Assembly: GCF_013004375.1 (NCBI RefSeq)
Contig: NZ_JABERI010000005.1
Span: forward strand, 1-64,000
Direction: 5' to 3'
Source of the DNA: Acinetobacter terrae
GTDB taxonomy: Bacteria; Pseudomonadota; Gammaproteobacteria; Pseudomonadales; Moraxellaceae
DNA length: 64,000 nt
Shown here: positions 54,301 to 63,144 of the stretch, in pieces
Layout: each line of letters starts with the position of its first letter
Position numbering within the stretch: the first letter of the stretch is position 1
Translations under genes and position numbers: made by a program
The notes under the pieces: generated by a model
The model's database searches: none
What the model was told of the DNA's origin: nothing
Seen by the model: the letters and a program-made list of their open reading frames with translations, nothing else

Positions 54301-55188
54301 TTAACTGGCAACCGGAATCTCACCAAACTTGCCGTTATTAAAGTCATTAAAGGCTTGAACGATTTCATCTTTGGTATTCATCACAAAGGGACCATAGCCC
54401 TGAATTGGCTCATTCAAAGGCTGTCCGGTGAGCACCAGAAATTTGCTATCTTTCATCGCTTGCAGTTGAATATCGGCTTCACCATCTTGAGCAAACAGGA
54501 CAATGGAACTGTCTTGAACATGCTGCGTTCCATTCAACTGCATTTCACCGGATAGCACCACAACCAGTACATTGTGATCGATAGGTACATGAATGTGATG
54601 CACATGTTCTGCTTTCAACTCACCATCCCATACGTTCACAGGACTATAAGTAGAAGCAGGACCGCTATGTTCTGCCTGATCCTCTATATAGCGACCGGCA
54701 ATCACGCGGAGATGTCCTGCACCCTTTTCAAGCTCAATCACAGGAATCTCTTGTGCTTCAATGGCCTGATACTTAGGTGCGGTCATTTTATCTGCTGCAG
54801 GCAAGTTGACCCAAAGCTGCACCATTTCAAACAAGCCACCATTCTTGGCGAATTCTTCAGAGTGAAACTCTTCATGCACTAAACCTGCACCCGCAGTCAT
54901 CCATTGCACATCGCCCATTTTAATCTGGCCGCCGCCCCCTGCTGAATCTTTGTGAGTAACCCCACCTTGATAGGCCAGCGTCACCGTTTCAAAACCACGA
55001 TGTGGATGTGAACCGACGCCATGCTGCTGCGTGGTTGGGCTAAAATGGTACGGTGCTGCATAGTCCAAGAGTAAAAATGGACTAATCGCCTGCCCTAAAC
55101 GATCGTAGGAAAACAGGTTTTTAACCGGGAAGCCATCACCCACCCAATGCATGTTCTGGTTACGGTAAACGCCAATAATTTTTTTCAT
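54301..55188 (-). CDS. Pirin-family protein
   Basis: Pirins are double cupin proteins; some are quercetin dioxygenases, others act as regulators. The 295-residue protein has the metal-binding pattern HPHRGFETVTLAYQGGVTHKDSAGGGGQIKMGDVQWMTAGAGLVHEEFHSE (about residues 57-108), with His56/58-type ligands, the second His and Glu. The second cupin is VHHIHVPIDHNVLVVVLSGEMQLN. The ATG at 55188 has AGGAG-like AGGAGC bases upstream. It stands alone. The activity is unknown. Confidence 0.92.
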   Translation of the reverse strand: MKKIIGVYRNQNMHWVGDGFPVKNLFSYDRLGQAISPFLLLDYAAPYHFSPTTQQHGVGSHPHRGFETVTLAYQGGVTHKDSAGGGGQIKMGDVQWMTAGAGLVHEEFHSEEFAKNGGLFEMVQLWVNLPAADKMTAPKYQAIEAQEIPVIELEKGAGHLRVIAGRYIEDQAEHSGPASTYSPVNVWDGELKAEHVHHIHVPIDHNVLVVVLSGEMQLNGTQHVQDSSIVLFAQDGEADIQLQAMKDSKFLVLTGQPLNEPIQGYGPFVMNTKDEIVQAFNDFNNGKFGEIPVAS

Positions 55189-55497
55189 TTCAAAGCTCCT
55201 ATCACTAGGAAATAATATGGATTTATCTTAAAACTTTTAAAGTAGCCAGCCTAGCGCATGAACAATATACAACGTCCTGACAATAGGATAATTCAATTTT
55301 TTACGCTCAAAAAGAATACAAAAAGTAGATCATTTTTATCAATATTCTGAGGCTACTCATCCTATGATGATGTTTCCGTTCTTAACGCGCTTCAAGTTTT
55401 TCACTGTAGGTCATAACTAAAATACGCAGAAGCTGAGGTCAGTGTTTTATGCTCGCCCCATCAGCCTCTATGATGATTAAAAAAGAGGAATACAAAA
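55189..55497. other. Intergenic region between pirin and the hydrolase
   Basis: About 309 bases of divergent promoter DNA. No ORF, RNA or repeat was recognised. Confidence 0.5.
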
Positions 55498-56124
55498 ATG
55501 GGTAAACCCTACATTCGTTTAGATAAAGATAATGCAGCAGTTTTATTGGTCGATCATCAAACTGGATTACTTTCATTGGTTCGTGATATTGATCCCGATA
55601 AATTTAAAAACATTGTTTTAGGACTAGCTGCATTAGCTCAATATTTTAATCTTCCGACCATTTTAACCACCAGTTTTGAAGAAGGTCCGAATGGTCCTTT
55701 GGTTCCTGAACTGAAAGAAATGTTCCCAGATGCACCTTATATTGCGCGTCCAGGCCAAATTAATGCCTGGGACAATGAAGACTTCGTCAAAGCAGTCAAA
55801 GCTACAGGTAAAAAACAACTTATTATTGCCGGAGTTGTGACCGAAGTCTGTGTGGCATTTCCTGCACTTTCAGCGCTTGAAGAAGACTTTGAGGTGTTCG
55901 TGATTACCGATGCTTCCGGTACATTTAACCCTTTAACCCGTGATTCGGCATGGGATCGCATGTCCAATGCCGGTGCACAATTGATGACCTGGTTCGGTGC
56001 GGCATGTGAACTACATCGCGACTGGCGTAATGATGTGGAAGGTTTGGGCGCATTGTTCTCGAATCACATTCCTGATTATCGCAACCTGATCAACAGCTAC
56101 AACCAACATTCATCGCAAAAATAA
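55498..56124 (+). CDS. Isochorismatase-family cysteine hydrolase, YcaC-like
   Basis: The catalytic triad of the family is readable: Asp in AAVLLVDHQTGLLSLV (about residue 19), Lys after the KATGKKQLIIAG strand region, and Cys in IIAGVVTEVCVAFPALSALEE (about residue 119). The cis-peptide neighbourhood VVTEVC is typical. The closing stretch AAELHRDWRND and the octamer-type N-terminus match YcaC-like hydrolases. The length is 208 residues. AGAGGAA precedes the ATG. The natural substrate is unknown. A broken LysR gene follows, perhaps its former regulator. Confidence 0.9.
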   Translation: MGKPYIRLDKDNAAVLLVDHQTGLLSLVRDIDPDKFKNIVLGLAALAQYFNLPTILTTSFEEGPNGPLVPELKEMFPDAPYIARPGQINAWDNEDFVKAVKATGKKQLIIAGVVTEVCVAFPALSALEEDFEVFVITDASGTFNPLTRDSAWDRMSNAGAQLMTWFGAACELHRDWRNDVEGLGALFSNHIPDYRNLINSYNQHSSQK

Positions 56125-56143
56125 GCTTATGCTCTTTTTCATG

Positions 56144-56170
56144 AAGCGATCTCTAGATCGCTTTTTATTT
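56144..56170 (+). terminator. Terminator of the isochorismatase-like gene
   Basis: AAGCGATC pairs with GATCGCTT around TCTA, followed by T-rich sequence, 20 bases after the stop codon. Confidence 0.9.
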
Positions 56171-56313
56171 TGCTATTCTGCATTTTGTTGTTCTGTATTT
56201 TGTTATTGGGCAACCTCCATCATTGTATTTATTTTCAGCTAGAATAAAGCCTTTTTTGCGCTGTTTTGAGAATGATCTATTCATTCATTTGATGATTATT
56301 ATTAATTTCCCTA

Positions 56314-56856
56314 GTGGTGAAACACGGTGGATTTAGTGCAGCAAGTGAAGCGAGTAATATCACCAAATCAATTTTCAAACCAATGAAGACTCCAGCCTGA
56401 TTGTCCGTGACGTGATTAAAACCACGCATTGTTTGGCGGCAAGTCCAGAATTGCTACAAGGACGAGAAATCCAGAATTTCACCGAATTACATGAATTTCC
56501 AAATGTGGTTCTGGGCATTCAAAAATCACAATATTATTGGCATTTAAAAAATCATGAGCATGATGAAGTAATTGATATTCCCTTTTAGCTACGGATTAAA
56601 AGCAATGATCTTGCCGGGGTCTACTATGCCGTCCGCGATGGTTTAGGCTGCCGATTTGCCTTATATAATGGTTGAAGAAGACATCAAACAAGGCCAACTG
56701 ATTCATGTCTTACCTGAGTGGTGCTCAAATTTAGGCACTGTGCAATTGGTCTATGCTTCGCGTAAAGGGCAACGTCTGGTAATGGAAAAACTGATTGATT
56801 ATCTGGTCGAAGGTTTAAGAAATTTAGCCAAAGAGCATTTAGGTTATGTGCTTTAA
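56314..56856 (+). pseudogene. Broken LysR-family regulator
   Basis: Fragments of one LysR protein are in order but in different frames. VVKHGGFSAASEASNITKS is the HTH recognition part; a stop follows soon after. The next part, DSSLIVRDVIKTTHCLAASPELLQG, belongs to the effector domain, so about 100 codons are deleted. An in-frame TAG interrupts after DEVIDIPF. A frameshift near 56656 leads to VEEDIKQGQLIHVLPEW and MEKLIDYLVEGLRNL, the C-terminus. Three lesions make function very unlikely. The neighbour is the isochorismatase-like gene. Confidence 0.85.
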
Positions 56857-56875
56857 GTTAACAGATGACGCATAT

Positions 56876-56907
56876 AAAAAATCCAGGAGCTAAGTCCTGG
56901 ATTTTTT
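56876..56907. terminator. Terminator of the peroxiredoxin gene
   Basis: AAATCCAGGA pairs with TCCTGGATTT around a six-base loop with A- and T-runs on its sides. On the minus strand it ends the ahpC transcript. Confidence 0.9.
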
Positions 56908-56929
56908 GGGAGAGTATTTCAACTTGAGA

Positions 56930-57493
56930 TTAAATTTTACCAATCAAGTCGATTGAAGGAGCAAGTGTTGCATCACCTTCTTTCCATTTTGCTGGGCAAA
57001 CTTCACCTGGGTGTGCATGAACATATTGCGCGGCTTTTACTTTACGTAGAAGCTCTTGCGCATCACGACCAATGCCCCCGGCATTGATTTCGATAATCTG
57101 GATTTTGCCTTCAGGGTCAATCACAAAAGTACCGCGGTCTGCCAAGCCTTCAGACTCAATTAAAACTTCAAAGTTTTTCGCCAAAGTCCAGGTTGGATCA
57201 CCAATCATTGCATACTGGATTTTTTTGATTTCATCTGAGCTGTCATGCCAAGCTTTATGCGTGAAATGGGTATCGGTAGAGACTGAATAAATCTCAACGC
57301 CCATTTTTTGGAATTCAGCATAGTTATCTGCCAAATCACCAAGTTCTGTTGGACAAACAAAAGTGAAGTCTGCAGGATAGAAGAACACCACTGACCATTT
57401 TCCGATCATGTCTTTTTCAGACACTGCAACGAATTCACCATTTTTATAAGCGGTTGCGTTGAATGGTTTTACTTCAGTATTAATTAAACTCAT
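56930..57493 (-). CDS. ahpC: Alkyl hydroperoxide reductase subunit C (2-Cys peroxiredoxin)
   Basis: AhpC reduces hydrogen peroxide and organic peroxides. The peroxidatic Cys lies in [22 protein letters not shown] (about residue 47); the resolving Cys in [17 protein letters not shown] (about 166). The 187-residue length and N-terminus [20 protein letters not shown] fit. The reductase AhpF is not in the window. The gap upstream (57494-57651) is A/T-rich, with no OxyR site I could establish. Confidence 0.96.
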   Translation of the reverse strand: MSLINTEVKPFNATAYKNGEFVAVSEKDMIGKWSVVFFYPADFTFVCPTELGDLADNYAEFQKMGVEIYSVSTDTHFTHKAWHDSSDEIKKIQYAMIGDPTWTLAKNFEVLIESEGLADRGTFVIDPEGKIQIIEINAGGIGRDAQELLRKVKAAQYVHAHPGEVCPAKWKEGDATLAPSIDLIGKI

Positions 57494-57651
57494 GAGATAT
57501 TTCCTCTAGCTCGTTTCTGGGATTGCTTATCTTGTGAGGCTAGAATACGAAAGTTTCTCAAATAGGTAAAACCGTACTTTTTTATAAAAACAATCGAAAA
57601 AATAGATTTAATATTTCTATCCAGTTTGTAAAAGTAATTGTTTTAGGCAAT

Positions 57652-57681
57652 AAAAACCCTTTGCTGTTACAAAGGGTTTTG
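57652..57681 (-). terminator. Terminator of ssb
   Basis: On the minus strand AAAACCCTTTG pairs with CAAAGGGTTTT, followed by T-rich sequence; it lies 27 bases past the ssb stop codon. Confidence 0.9.
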
Positions 57682-57707
57682 GATGACGAGTTACCGTTTT
57701 AATTCAG

Positions 57708-58316
57708 TCAAAACGGTAAATCGTCATCTAAATCAGCAGGTGCAGCGACAGGCGCAGCAGGTGCAGATTGCGGTGCTTTCGGCTGGAAAGCAGACGGATT
57801 ATTGTTTGCATAACCGCCTTGCTGGTTGTTATTAAAACCACCAGCTTGATTATTGCCATAACCGCCTTGGTTATTACTGTTGTTATTATTGTTGTTATAA
57901 CCGCCGCCCTGGTTATTGTTGAAACGTGGTTGGTTATAACCCGCGTTGTCACCACCCGCAGCTTGCTCACCTTGCTGACGGTTGCCGCTATCTAGCATTT
58001 GCATTTGTTCACCACGAATTTCTGTGGTGTAGCGTTCCTGACCGCTTTGGTCTGTCCACTGACGCGTACGCAATGAACCTTCAATATAAACTTTAGAACC
58101 CTTGCGTAGATATTGCTGTGCAATTTCACCTAAGCGGTTATGCAACACAATACGATGCCATTCAGTTTGTTCTTTACGCTCACCGGTATTTTTATCAGTC
58201 CACGAATCGCTGGTTGCAATTGAAAACTGAGTAAGAGAACCACCATTTGGAAAAGTTTTGGTTTCAGGATCTTTACCTAAAGTTCCGACTAAAATTACTT
58301 TATTAACACCACGCAT
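57708..58316 (-). CDS. ssb: Single-stranded DNA-binding protein
   Basis: The OB fold (about residues 1-110) starts [39 protein letters not shown] and contains [40 protein letters not shown] Gly/Asn/Gln-rich flexible linker follows (about 115-190). The acidic tip DLDDDLPF recruits repair proteins. The length is 202 residues. It lies 51 bases after the YajR-like gene, the usual uvrA-MFS-ssb neighbourhood, but here about four genes separate the pair from uvrA. Confidence 0.97.
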   Translation of the reverse strand: MRGVNKVILVGTLGKDPETKTFPNGGSLTQFSIATSDSWTDKNTGERKEQTEWHRIVLHNRLGEIAQQYLRKGSKVYIEGSLRTRQWTDQSGQERYTTEIRGEQMQMLDSGNRQQGEQAAGGDNAGYNQPRFNNNQGGGYNNNNNNSNNQGGYGNNQAGGFNNNQQGGYANNNPSAFQPKAPQSAPAAPVAAPADLDDDLPF

Positions 58317-58367
58317 CAGACGTACACTTCCTATCTATTTCTATATTTTACTTTATAAGAGTTATGC

Positions 58368-59732
58368 TTAAATGGCTACATCTTTACCTAACAACTGCGT
58401 TAAATCTTGTCGCGCAGCTTCATTTATAAGCTGCTTATCAATTTTAACATAAGCAAATTGCTGATCAGACATCACCACAACCTCTTCAATACCACGAATT
58501 GCCAAAAGTTGAGAAGTCCACTCATCCGTTTGTTTCGTCTCGGGTAAACGCAAGACCAAGGACGAAAGATAACGCGGCTGAGCCAGACTAAAGCTGATCA
58601 ATAACCAGACAATAGCGATCCCGGTTAAGATACTCCAACCCATGGCAGTATTATTTAGTAACAATAATTGACCACCAATCATGCCACCAAAAAATGCCCC
58701 TAAAAACTGACTACTGGCATTCACACCCATCGCTGTGGCTTTAGACTGAATCGGTGCAGATTTGGATAACCACGAAGGCAACAAGGCCTCCATCACGTTA
58801 AAGGCGATAAAGAAAAATCCTAAACCTGCCAATAAGATATATTTTGATTCATAGCCAAAAATTAGTACCAGTAAGCCCAGAATAATCCCACCAATTGCGG
58901 TCAGGAAAATGCCGCGCATTTTGCGATACTTTTCCGCCAAAATAATGCTTGGAAAAGCAAAAAACAAGCTAATGATCAATAATGGCAAATACACCAAACC
59001 ATGACTGGCCAATGGAATATCAGCAAACTGAATCAGTTGCGATGGCATATAAATAAACATCGCAGTCAGCAATAAATGCAGCGTAAACACCGAAACATGC
59101 AAGCGGTTTAAATCGCCCATTTTCAGCACCTGTTTCAGTTGTGCCAGATAACCTTGCTGATAATTTTTATGATGACGGGTCACTTTAGGAACTAATAGCA
59201 ACATCGAAATTGCCGCCAAGCCCATAACGGTAGTCACCCAGAACAGTCCGGAAATACCCACCAAGCTGGTGAGCCAAGGTCCGAGACTAAACGCGACCAT
59301 AAAAGACACGCCAATACTCATCCCCATCACGGCCATGGCTTTGCTGCGCTGTTCTTCACGGGTGACATCTGCCAATAGCGCCATGACTACAGCAGAAACT
59401 GCACCACCACCGGCAATCGCACGACCAATGATCACGCCATAAATGGTCTCGGACATCGCTGCAATTGCACCGCCTAGCGCAAACAACAATAAGCCTAAAA
59501 CGACCAAAGGCTTACGGCTAAAACGGTCAGCCAGCAAGCTAAAGGGGATTTGTAAAATCGCTTGGGTTAAACCATATACCCCTACAGCCAAACCAATCAG
59601 CGCAGGTGTTGCCCCTTGATATGACTGACCTGCCACAGAAAACACAGGAATAATCATGAACAAGCCCAACATACGCAGGGCAAAAATACTGCTTAAGGCA
59701 AAGGTTGAACGGCGTTCTAAAGCATTCATCAT
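58368..59732 (-). CDS. yajR: MFS transporter with C-terminal YAM domain, YajR-like
   Basis: Twelve membrane segments (to about residue 385) include the MFS motif A FSLLADRFSRKPLVVLGLLLF and the AIAGGGAVSAVVMALLADVTREEQRSKAMA stretch. A C-terminal ferredoxin-like domain follows (EWTSQLLAIRGIEEVVVMSDQQFAYVKIDKQLI), as in E. coli YajR, which has the same length (454 residues). Two ATG codons start the frame; the first (59732) is used. The substrate of YajR is unknown, proton-driven export is expected. It lies directly upstream of ssb. Confidence 0.9.
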   Translation of the reverse strand: MMNALERRSTFALSSIFALRMLGLFMIIPVFSVAGQSYQGATPALIGLAVGVYGLTQAILQIPFSLLADRFSRKPLVVLGLLLFALGGAIAAMSETIYGVIIGRAIAGGGAVSAVVMALLADVTREEQRSKAMAVMGMSIGVSFMVAFSLGPWLTSLVGISGLFWVTTVMGLAAISMLLLVPKVTRHHKNYQQGYLAQLKQVLKMGDLNRLHVSVFTLHLLLTAMFIYMPSQLIQFADIPLASHGLVYLPLLIISLFFAFPSIILAEKYRKMRGIFLTAIGGIILGLLVLIFGYESKYILLAGLGFFFIAFNVMEALLPSWLSKSAPIQSKATAMGVNASSQFLGAFFGGMIGGQLLLLNNTAMGWSILTGIAIVWLLISFSLAQPRYLSSLVLRLPETKQTDEWTSQLLAIRGIEEVVVMSDQQFAYVKIDKQLINEAARQDLTQLLGKDVAI

Positions 59733-59825
59733 ATCAATAAGCTTGGTTTTATGAATTTAGTTTCGATGGGCTATCCTACAACATTCATGTTATGGATGTT
59801 GATTTATTCAAAGATCAGCCATCAT

Positions 59826-59856
59826 AAAAAAGGGCGCATTTTATGCGCCCTTATTG
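59826..59856 (-). terminator. Terminator of the DUF475 gene
   Basis: AAGGGCGCAT pairs with ATGCGCCCTT; the minus strand continues with T6. It lies 24 bases past the stop codon at 59880. Confidence 0.88.
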
Positions 59857-59879
59857 TAACCGTTTTTCTTAAAAAAGGA

Positions 59880-60965
59880 TTAACCGATCCGTTCTTGACG
59901 CTTACTATATTGAATAGATGCAATGACTGCCCAGACAATAAATGCCACACCAATCAAACCGGTCACAACTTCAGGTACGTGTAGACCCGTGCCGCTCGCC
60001 AGCATAATGAATGCCAAAGCACCAATGGCGTAGTGCGCGCCATGCTCAAGGAAAATATAAGCATCTAATGTGCCTTTTTCGACCAGATAAATTGTCATTG
60101 AACGCACGAACATTGCACCAATGGCAAGACCCAGCATAATGATCACAACATCCGATGTAATCGCAAAAGCACCGATTACACCATCAAAACTGAACGATGC
60201 ATCAAGTACTTCAAGATAAAGAAAACCACCAAAACCGGCTTTAATCACACCTGTAGATGCACCACTGGCATCATGTGCCACAGCATTGCCCTGTTCATCA
60301 ATTTCAGGTTCACCGCCTAACAAGTGACTCAATACTTGAACCCCAATGTAAATGACGATCCCCCAGATTCCTGCCATGGTCACGGCTAAACGTGCAGTTT
60401 CCTCTACATTTGCTGCCATGATCAGCAAGCCAACCAGTGAAAGGAATACTGACATTGCAGGTACGTTGGCTAGATTAGACAAACGTGCTTCAAGCCATCT
60501 AAACCAGTGGGTATCTTTTTCGCTATCCAGGAAGAAATTCAGGAATACCAGTAACAAGAATGAGCCACCAAATGCTGCAATTTCAGCATGATGTGCCATC
60601 AGTTTTTCTGAATAAAGAATAGGATCATTGATCGCCATTTTCACGACTTCAAGCATACCCATGTCCGCAGTGACTGCAACAATCACAATTGGGAACACCA
60701 AACGCATGCCAAATACAGCAATAACAATACCGACGGTTAAGAAAATCATTTTCCAGAAATGATCCCAACCGCGCAGTACCGAGGCATTCACCACGGCATT
60801 ATCGAAAGAAAGTGATACTTCCATGACGGCCAGAATGGCAGTAATGGTTAACGCCGTGAACATGGTCTTTAAACCTGCTTCCGGGCCATGCGTAAAGCCC
60901 CAATATGCAGATATAGCCAGACACACGATCGTAAAAATGATTGAGAAACCAAAATGTTTCATCAT
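59880..60965 (-). CDS. DUF475 / TerC-family integral membrane protein
   Basis: Seven or more membrane segments in 361 residues, with AVMEVSLSFDNAVVNASVLRGW and EVLDASFSFDGVIGAFAITSDVVIIMLGLAIGAMFVRSMTIYLVEKGTL. These are the conserved acidic-Asn/Asp signatures of TerC-like proteins, thought to move metal ions or help load exported metalloproteins. The start is set at the ATG at 60965 (MMKHFGFS), with AGGTCG upstream; the longer frame to 61268 overlaps the tenA gene and is not credible. Confidence 0.87.
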   Translation of the reverse strand: MMKHFGFSIIFTIVCLAISAYWGFTHGPEAGLKTMFTALTITAILAVMEVSLSFDNAVVNASVLRGWDHFWKMIFLTVGIVIAVFGMRLVFPIVIVAVTADMGMLEVVKMAINDPILYSEKLMAHHAEIAAFGGSFLLLVFLNFFLDSEKDTHWFRWLEARLSNLANVPAMSVFLSLVGLLIMAANVEETARLAVTMAGIWGIVIYIGVQVLSHLLGGEPEIDEQGNAVAHDASGASTGVIKAGFGGFLYLEVLDASFSFDGVIGAFAITSDVVIIMLGLAIGAMFVRSMTIYLVEKGTLDAYIFLEHGAHYAIGALAFIMLASGTGLHVPEVVTGLIGVAFIVWAVIASIQYSKRQERIG

Positions 60966-61201
60966 GATAGATCGACCTATGAACAAATATGTATAGAGAG
61001 TGAATTCGGTAAAACTTAAAAAAGAACTTAAGATTTTATGTGCACAATTATGACGACTTTTTGATATTAATCCAAAATTCTTCGTATGATTTTTTTTGAA
61101 GACAAATACACTATTTATGCGGCTTGATATCTTAGCGCGGAAACTCTTGTTATAGTCCTGCCTTCTGTAAATTCTTCTTTTATTATCGACAGGATGATGA
61201 C

Positions 61202-61870
61202 ATGAGCTTTTCTCAAGATGTATGGCAGCGAAATTTGGCTTTATATCAAAAAACCTTAGCCCTGCCATTTAACCAAGAACTTGCACAAGGTACTTTGAGC
61301 AAAGACGTTTTTAGTCATTATGTGATTCAAGATGCGCATTATTTACTGGCTTATGGTCGATCACTTGCAGTCTGTGCTGCCAAAGCCTTTGAAGCCGATG
61401 ACGTGATTCAGTTTGCTGATGCTGCCAGAATTGCCATTGTGGTTGAACGCAGTCTGCATGATGGTTTTATGCAGGAATTTGATATCACCAAAAAAGAATT
61501 TGAATCAACACCTTTAACCTTGGCTTGTCATCATTACACTTCGTTTTTAACGGCAACTGCTTGGTCTGAAAGCTATCCGGTGGTCTTGGCTTCCTTACTT
61601 CCATGTTTCTGGATTTATGCAGAAGTCGGTAAAGATATTGTTGATAATTCAATACTGAATAATCCGTACCAAGCTTGGGTCGATACCTATTCAGGTGAAG
61701 AATTCAATCAAGCAGTACGAAATGTGATTGCCACGGTTGATAAAGTCGCTGCACGCTGTGATGCCGACACCCTTGAGAAAATGCATCATGCATATACCAC
61801 TGCTGCCAAACTCGAATGGTTATTTTGGGATAGTGCTTATGATCAAAGACAGTGGTTAGGTTTGGATTAA
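61202..61870 (+). CDS. tenA: TenA-family thiaminase II
   Basis: TenA enzymes salvage the pyrimidine part of thiamin by hydrolysis of aminopyrimidines. The all-helical protein of 222 residues has LPFNQELAQGTLSKDVFSHYVIQDAHYLLAYGR with the Asp and Tyr that hold the pyrimidine. The nucleophile Cys is in ASLLPCFWIYAEVG and the catalytic Glu in AAKLEWLFWDSAY. The ATG at 61202 follows ACAGGATGAT. No thiamin synthesis genes are nearby and no TPP riboswitch was seen in the leader. Confidence 0.92.
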   Translation: MSFSQDVWQRNLALYQKTLALPFNQELAQGTLSKDVFSHYVIQDAHYLLAYGRSLAVCAAKAFEADDVIQFADAARIAIVVERSLHDGFMQEFDITKKEFESTPLTLACHHYTSFLTATAWSESYPVVLASLLPCFWIYAEVGKDIVDNSILNNPYQAWVDTYSGEEFNQAVRNVIATVDKVAARCDADTLEKMHHAYTTAAKLEWLFWDSAYDQRQWLGLD

Positions 61871-61948
61871 TAATAGGAAAACGTCTGTTTCTTTGAGGCG
61901 GAGTTTTACAACTATTACATGAGTTGAAGCAGCTCATTTGTTACTTTG

Positions 61949-62096
61949 GTTTCGCCCTGAGAAGCATTGCTTCGTAAGACTAAAGGCATTTGCCATTCGC
62001 AAAACTCGTCAATCACCGGAAAATATAAAATTTGTCGCAGAAACATTATCTTGAAAAAGTAGCGCTGCCTCAAATAGTTGCGAATGGCTTTTCCTT
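61949..62096. repeat. Dispersed intergenic repeat, copy after tenA
   Basis: TTCGCCCTGAGAAGCATTGCTTCGTAAGACTAAAGG is the left block and TGCCTCAAATAGTTGCGAATGG the right block. Both match the element at 31687-31790, and the left block also matches 16709-16747. It fills most of the gap between tenA and the converging glpM-like gene. Confidence 0.6.
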
Positions 62097-62131
62097 GATA
62101 GCAAATTCAGTGAACTTTTTTTCTCCGGCCC

Positions 62132-62473
62132 TTAGTGCTGAAATATCTGCCAGCTATAAATTAGTCCTGCCGCAGCCACAACCCAACAAAGTGTCGCAAC
62201 ACCCAAACACGACCACATCGACATTTTGGTTGCCAGCACATACACCATCAACAGATAAATAAAATATGGAATGAGTGACCATAAACCAAATAATGCGGTT
62301 TTACGCAAAGCTTCTGCACCCTGCTGTTGCGACACAATCACATGCGCAATCAATGCAAAAGTCGGAAATAACGGCACCAATCCTGCAATATAAAATGCCT
62401 TGCTTTTAGAAAGTATCGAAATCAGCAATACCACTGCAGCACCCAATATACATTTCAAAAATAAAGACAACAT
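62132..62473 (-). CDS. glpM: GlpM-family membrane protein
   Basis: Four hydrophobic segments in 113 residues. The conserved ISILSKSKAFYIAGLVPLFPTFALIAHVIVSQQQGAEALRKTALFGLWSLIPYFIYLL is the core of the GlpM family, first described as needed for alginate production in Pseudomonas. The start is set at the ATG at 62473 (MLSLFLKCILGAAVVLLI), which gives the family length; the frame is open to 62542 but that part overlaps the next gene. Function unknown. Confidence 0.85.
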   Translation of the reverse strand: MLSLFLKCILGAAVVLLISILSKSKAFYIAGLVPLFPTFALIAHVIVSQQQGAEALRKTALFGLWSLIPYFIYLLMVYVLATKMSMWSCLGVATLCWVVAAAGLIYSWQIFQH

Positions 62474-62531
62474 ATCCACAAATCTAGCAAACAAACGTTT
62501 TGAGAAATTAATTCTATGCCAATACCGATAC

Positions 62532-62885
62532 CTAGAATACATTCACTACAATTAAAGCAATCAATGCCGGCACTGCCTGAATATAGATAATCTTTTTACT
62601 GGCGGTGATGCCCCCATAGATTCCGGCAACCAAAACACAGCCTAAAAAGAAGTTAGCCAGTGCCATGGCATAAGCTTCAGGTGCAAACAGCGACCAAATC
62701 AGTCCGGCTGCTAGAAAACCATTATATAAACCCTGATTTTGCGCTAAAACTTTGGTCAATTTTGCCTTTTCAAGATTATTACCAAAGGCTTTCATTCCAA
62801 CAGGTTTATCCCACAGGAACATTTCAAGAACCAAGAAATAAACATGCAGTAATGCAATCAGTGTGATTAAAATTTTGGCAATCAT
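62532..62885 (-). CDS. DUF1304 membrane protein
   Basis: Four hydrophobic segments in 117 residues: AKILITLIALLHVYFLVLEMFLWDKP, LTKVLAQNQGLYNGFLAAGLIWSLF and the closing IYIQAVPALIALIVVNVF. The phrase NQGLYNGFLAAGL is the DUF1304 hallmark. The start is set at the ATG at 62885 (MIAKILI), with AGGGAA upstream; three codons earlier another ATG is possible. Function unknown. It is followed by the GlpM-like gene on the same strand. Confidence 0.84.
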   Translation of the reverse strand: MIAKILITLIALLHVYFLVLEMFLWDKPVGMKAFGNNLEKAKLTKVLAQNQGLYNGFLAAGLIWSLFAPEAYAMALANFFLGCVLVAGIYGGITASKKIIYIQAVPALIALIVVNVF

Positions 62886-63144
62886 AGTTTTCATTTCCCT
62901 TTTTATTTTCATGCTATTGTGCGGTGATTTTTCTTTTTTAGCGACATCTTCTGCAACACGATTCACATTAAAAGTAGCTTATTCAGACTTGTGACTATTA
63001 CGAAAGCTCGCTACAGTCTTATAAACTTTAACTAAATACATTCAGCCGACATAATATGTCGTTAAAAAACGATTTTATTCAGCTTGAACAAAATTAAATC
63101 GCTATCATATATAACCTTCAATTTGCACATTACCGAGATGTTTT

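Noticed and set aside
56656..56856. Free-standing 66-codon gene
   Set aside because: It is the C-terminal remnant of the broken LysR gene, in another frame.
59880..61268. 462-residue version of the TerC-like protein
   Set aside because: The extra 101 codons overlap tenA and its promoter, and are not membrane-like; the ATG at 60965 has a ribosome site and matches the family start.
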